DNA of 64,000 nucleotides from the NCBI GenBank assembly GCA_039881145.1, contig JAYKKI010000067.1, positions 2,431,501-2,495,500 of the forward strand, in the 5' to 3' direction. Below the pieces are notes generated by a model. The model was not told where the DNA came from and made no database searches. It saw only the letters and a program-made list of their open reading frames with translations. The DNA is from Druceiella hillmani. Lineage: Eukaryota > Arthropoda > Insecta > Lepidoptera > Hepialidae. A program made the translations under genes and the position numbers. Below, in pieces: positions 63,017 to 64,000 of the stretch (the first letter of the stretch is position 1; every line of letters starts with the position of its first letter).

Positions 63017-63399
63017 GTAAGTTTTATTTTATGAATTAACCTTAACGTTTCTAATTGACCTTAAAAGTAAAAGTAGAGACTTAAGTCGATCCCTGTATGT
63101 GATTTTTCAGTTGGTGCTATTTAGCATATTTTGGCAAATGAGACCGTGGTTCATTGCGTAATTGTTTGTGTAAATGAGTTTGTAATCAAATTTCATTTAG
63201 GCCAGAAGAATTTTTTAATTGGGTTAGTAGCTTGTATTACTTTAATTATTATAACATCTTAAATAGGATCTTATGAGGTGGTCATTCAATTTCAATTTTA
63301 ATCTTAAATATCATAATTTTCTAAAAATTCAATTAAACCTTTGCAATATGTAAACAATACATTTTAAATATCCATTATTTTGCTTTTAAAAATTTACAG

Positions 63400-63430
63400 A
63401 CCGCAGCAGTCAACTGCAGGAAAAATGAGA
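63400..63430 (+). CDS. Small secreted protein, exon 2
   Basis: Acceptor aatttacag, donor gtgagt; 31 nt. It continues TAAVNCRKNE plus one base. Together with exon 1 it completes the signal peptide, with likely cleavage near the TAAVNC segment, and gives the first mature residues including a Cys. Later exons lie beyond the window. Short Cys-containing secreted peptides of insects often have this split signal-peptide layout, but I cannot name the family. Confidence 0.65.
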
Positions 63431-63723
63431 GTGAGTTAAGTTTTTTTAAATTTAATAGGAGCCTTTAAATTAAGTCCGTGTTATGTAAAATTAAACTCTA
63501 AAGTAACTACAAAACTTAATGAATATGAAATAAGAGAATATGGATAATAATTTATTTATCCCATATATTTCACTGATAAATTATCACGCATGGTGATGCC
63601 AGGATTACTATCAGGCTACTTAGGATTGATATCAGGCTACTGCATCTAGAGAATTGAATAAAAATTAATGCAAAATTTTATATTGAATATATTTGGTGTT
63701 AATTTTGTAGAAATTCATTATTT

Positions 63724-63933
63724 ACAATTAAATGAAATTACGTGATGTAGTATTATTTCTACTTTCTTTAATTTCTTTACCACGACCTAGGTTTTGTTGT
63801 ATTACAACATCTTCAGGTGGGTTATTAGCAAAGATATTAATTCAAGATGTTGTAATACAAAGAAACCTAGGTTGTGGTAAAGAACTTAAAAAAAGCAGAA
63901 ATAATATTACATCACGTAATTTAATTTAATTGT
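63724..63933. mobile_element. Fold-back MITE, copy 2
   Basis: Same family as 41403-41631: ACAATTAAATGAAATTACGT at the left, with its inverse at the right and TTCTTTACCACGACCTAG inside. It lies in the second intron of the secreted-protein gene. The 65-codon open frame across it is an artefact of the inverted repeat. Confidence 0.92.
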
Positions 63934-64000
63934 GCAAAATTTTATATTAAAAAATATGTACAGAAAGAGTTGCAAATAATGAAGCCGTTGTGCAAAAATG

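Noticed and set aside
63732..63929. 65-codon open frame
   Set aside because: It lies wholly inside the fold-back MITE.

Overview
This 64 kb window is AT-rich animal DNA, most likely from an insect. It has long introns, GT-AG splice sites, and remnants of mariner, hAT-like, piggyBac-like, RTE-like LINE and tRNA-derived SINE elements. The order cannot be settled from the sequence. There is no operon structure, CRISPR array or rRNA.

The main content is one plus-strand gene. It encodes an anoctamin (TMEM16 family, ten-helix ion channel or lipid scramblase). I could join 18 exons, from 1273 to the stop codon at 51672-51674, with consistent splice phases throughout. They give 737 codons, and the 5' end probably lies before the window. 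The exons carry the N-terminal HAP motif, the cysteine-rich first extracellular loop (CPLC), the QFG...FPLAP signature and a conserved C-terminal helix. The most notable feature is the calcium site. By alignment to TMEM16A (family sequence from memory), only two of the five acidic calcium ligands remain, and two ligand positions have become lysine.

The introns make up about 95% of the gene and hold most of the repeats. These include two piggyBac-like TTAA elements (5.0 and 9.1 kb), a 15-copy 65-66 bp minisatellite (15.7-16.7 kb), a hAT-type MITE with an exact 8-bp target duplication (21.9 kb), a tandem array that copies an exon's splice acceptor (28.3 kb), a 1.19 kb hAT-like element with an exact 8-bp duplication (29.1 kb), several degraded mariner and LINE fragments, a tRNA-like SINE (42.9 kb) and a fold-back MITE (41.4 kb). 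A 104-codon intronless ORF on the minus strand (41969-42283) may be a small gene nested in the intron between exons 15 and 16.

Downstream of the anoctamin gene, 51.9-62.9 kb is gene-poor. It holds a strong hairpin at 52.2 kb, two degraded mariner copies, dispersed repeat modules and a diverged tandem array. At 62975 a second plus-strand gene begins. Its first two coding exons encode a signal peptide and the start of a small secreted protein, and it runs off the window. I saw no gene system new to biology. The best leads are the altered calcium site and the intronic arrays of splice-acceptor-like sequence.
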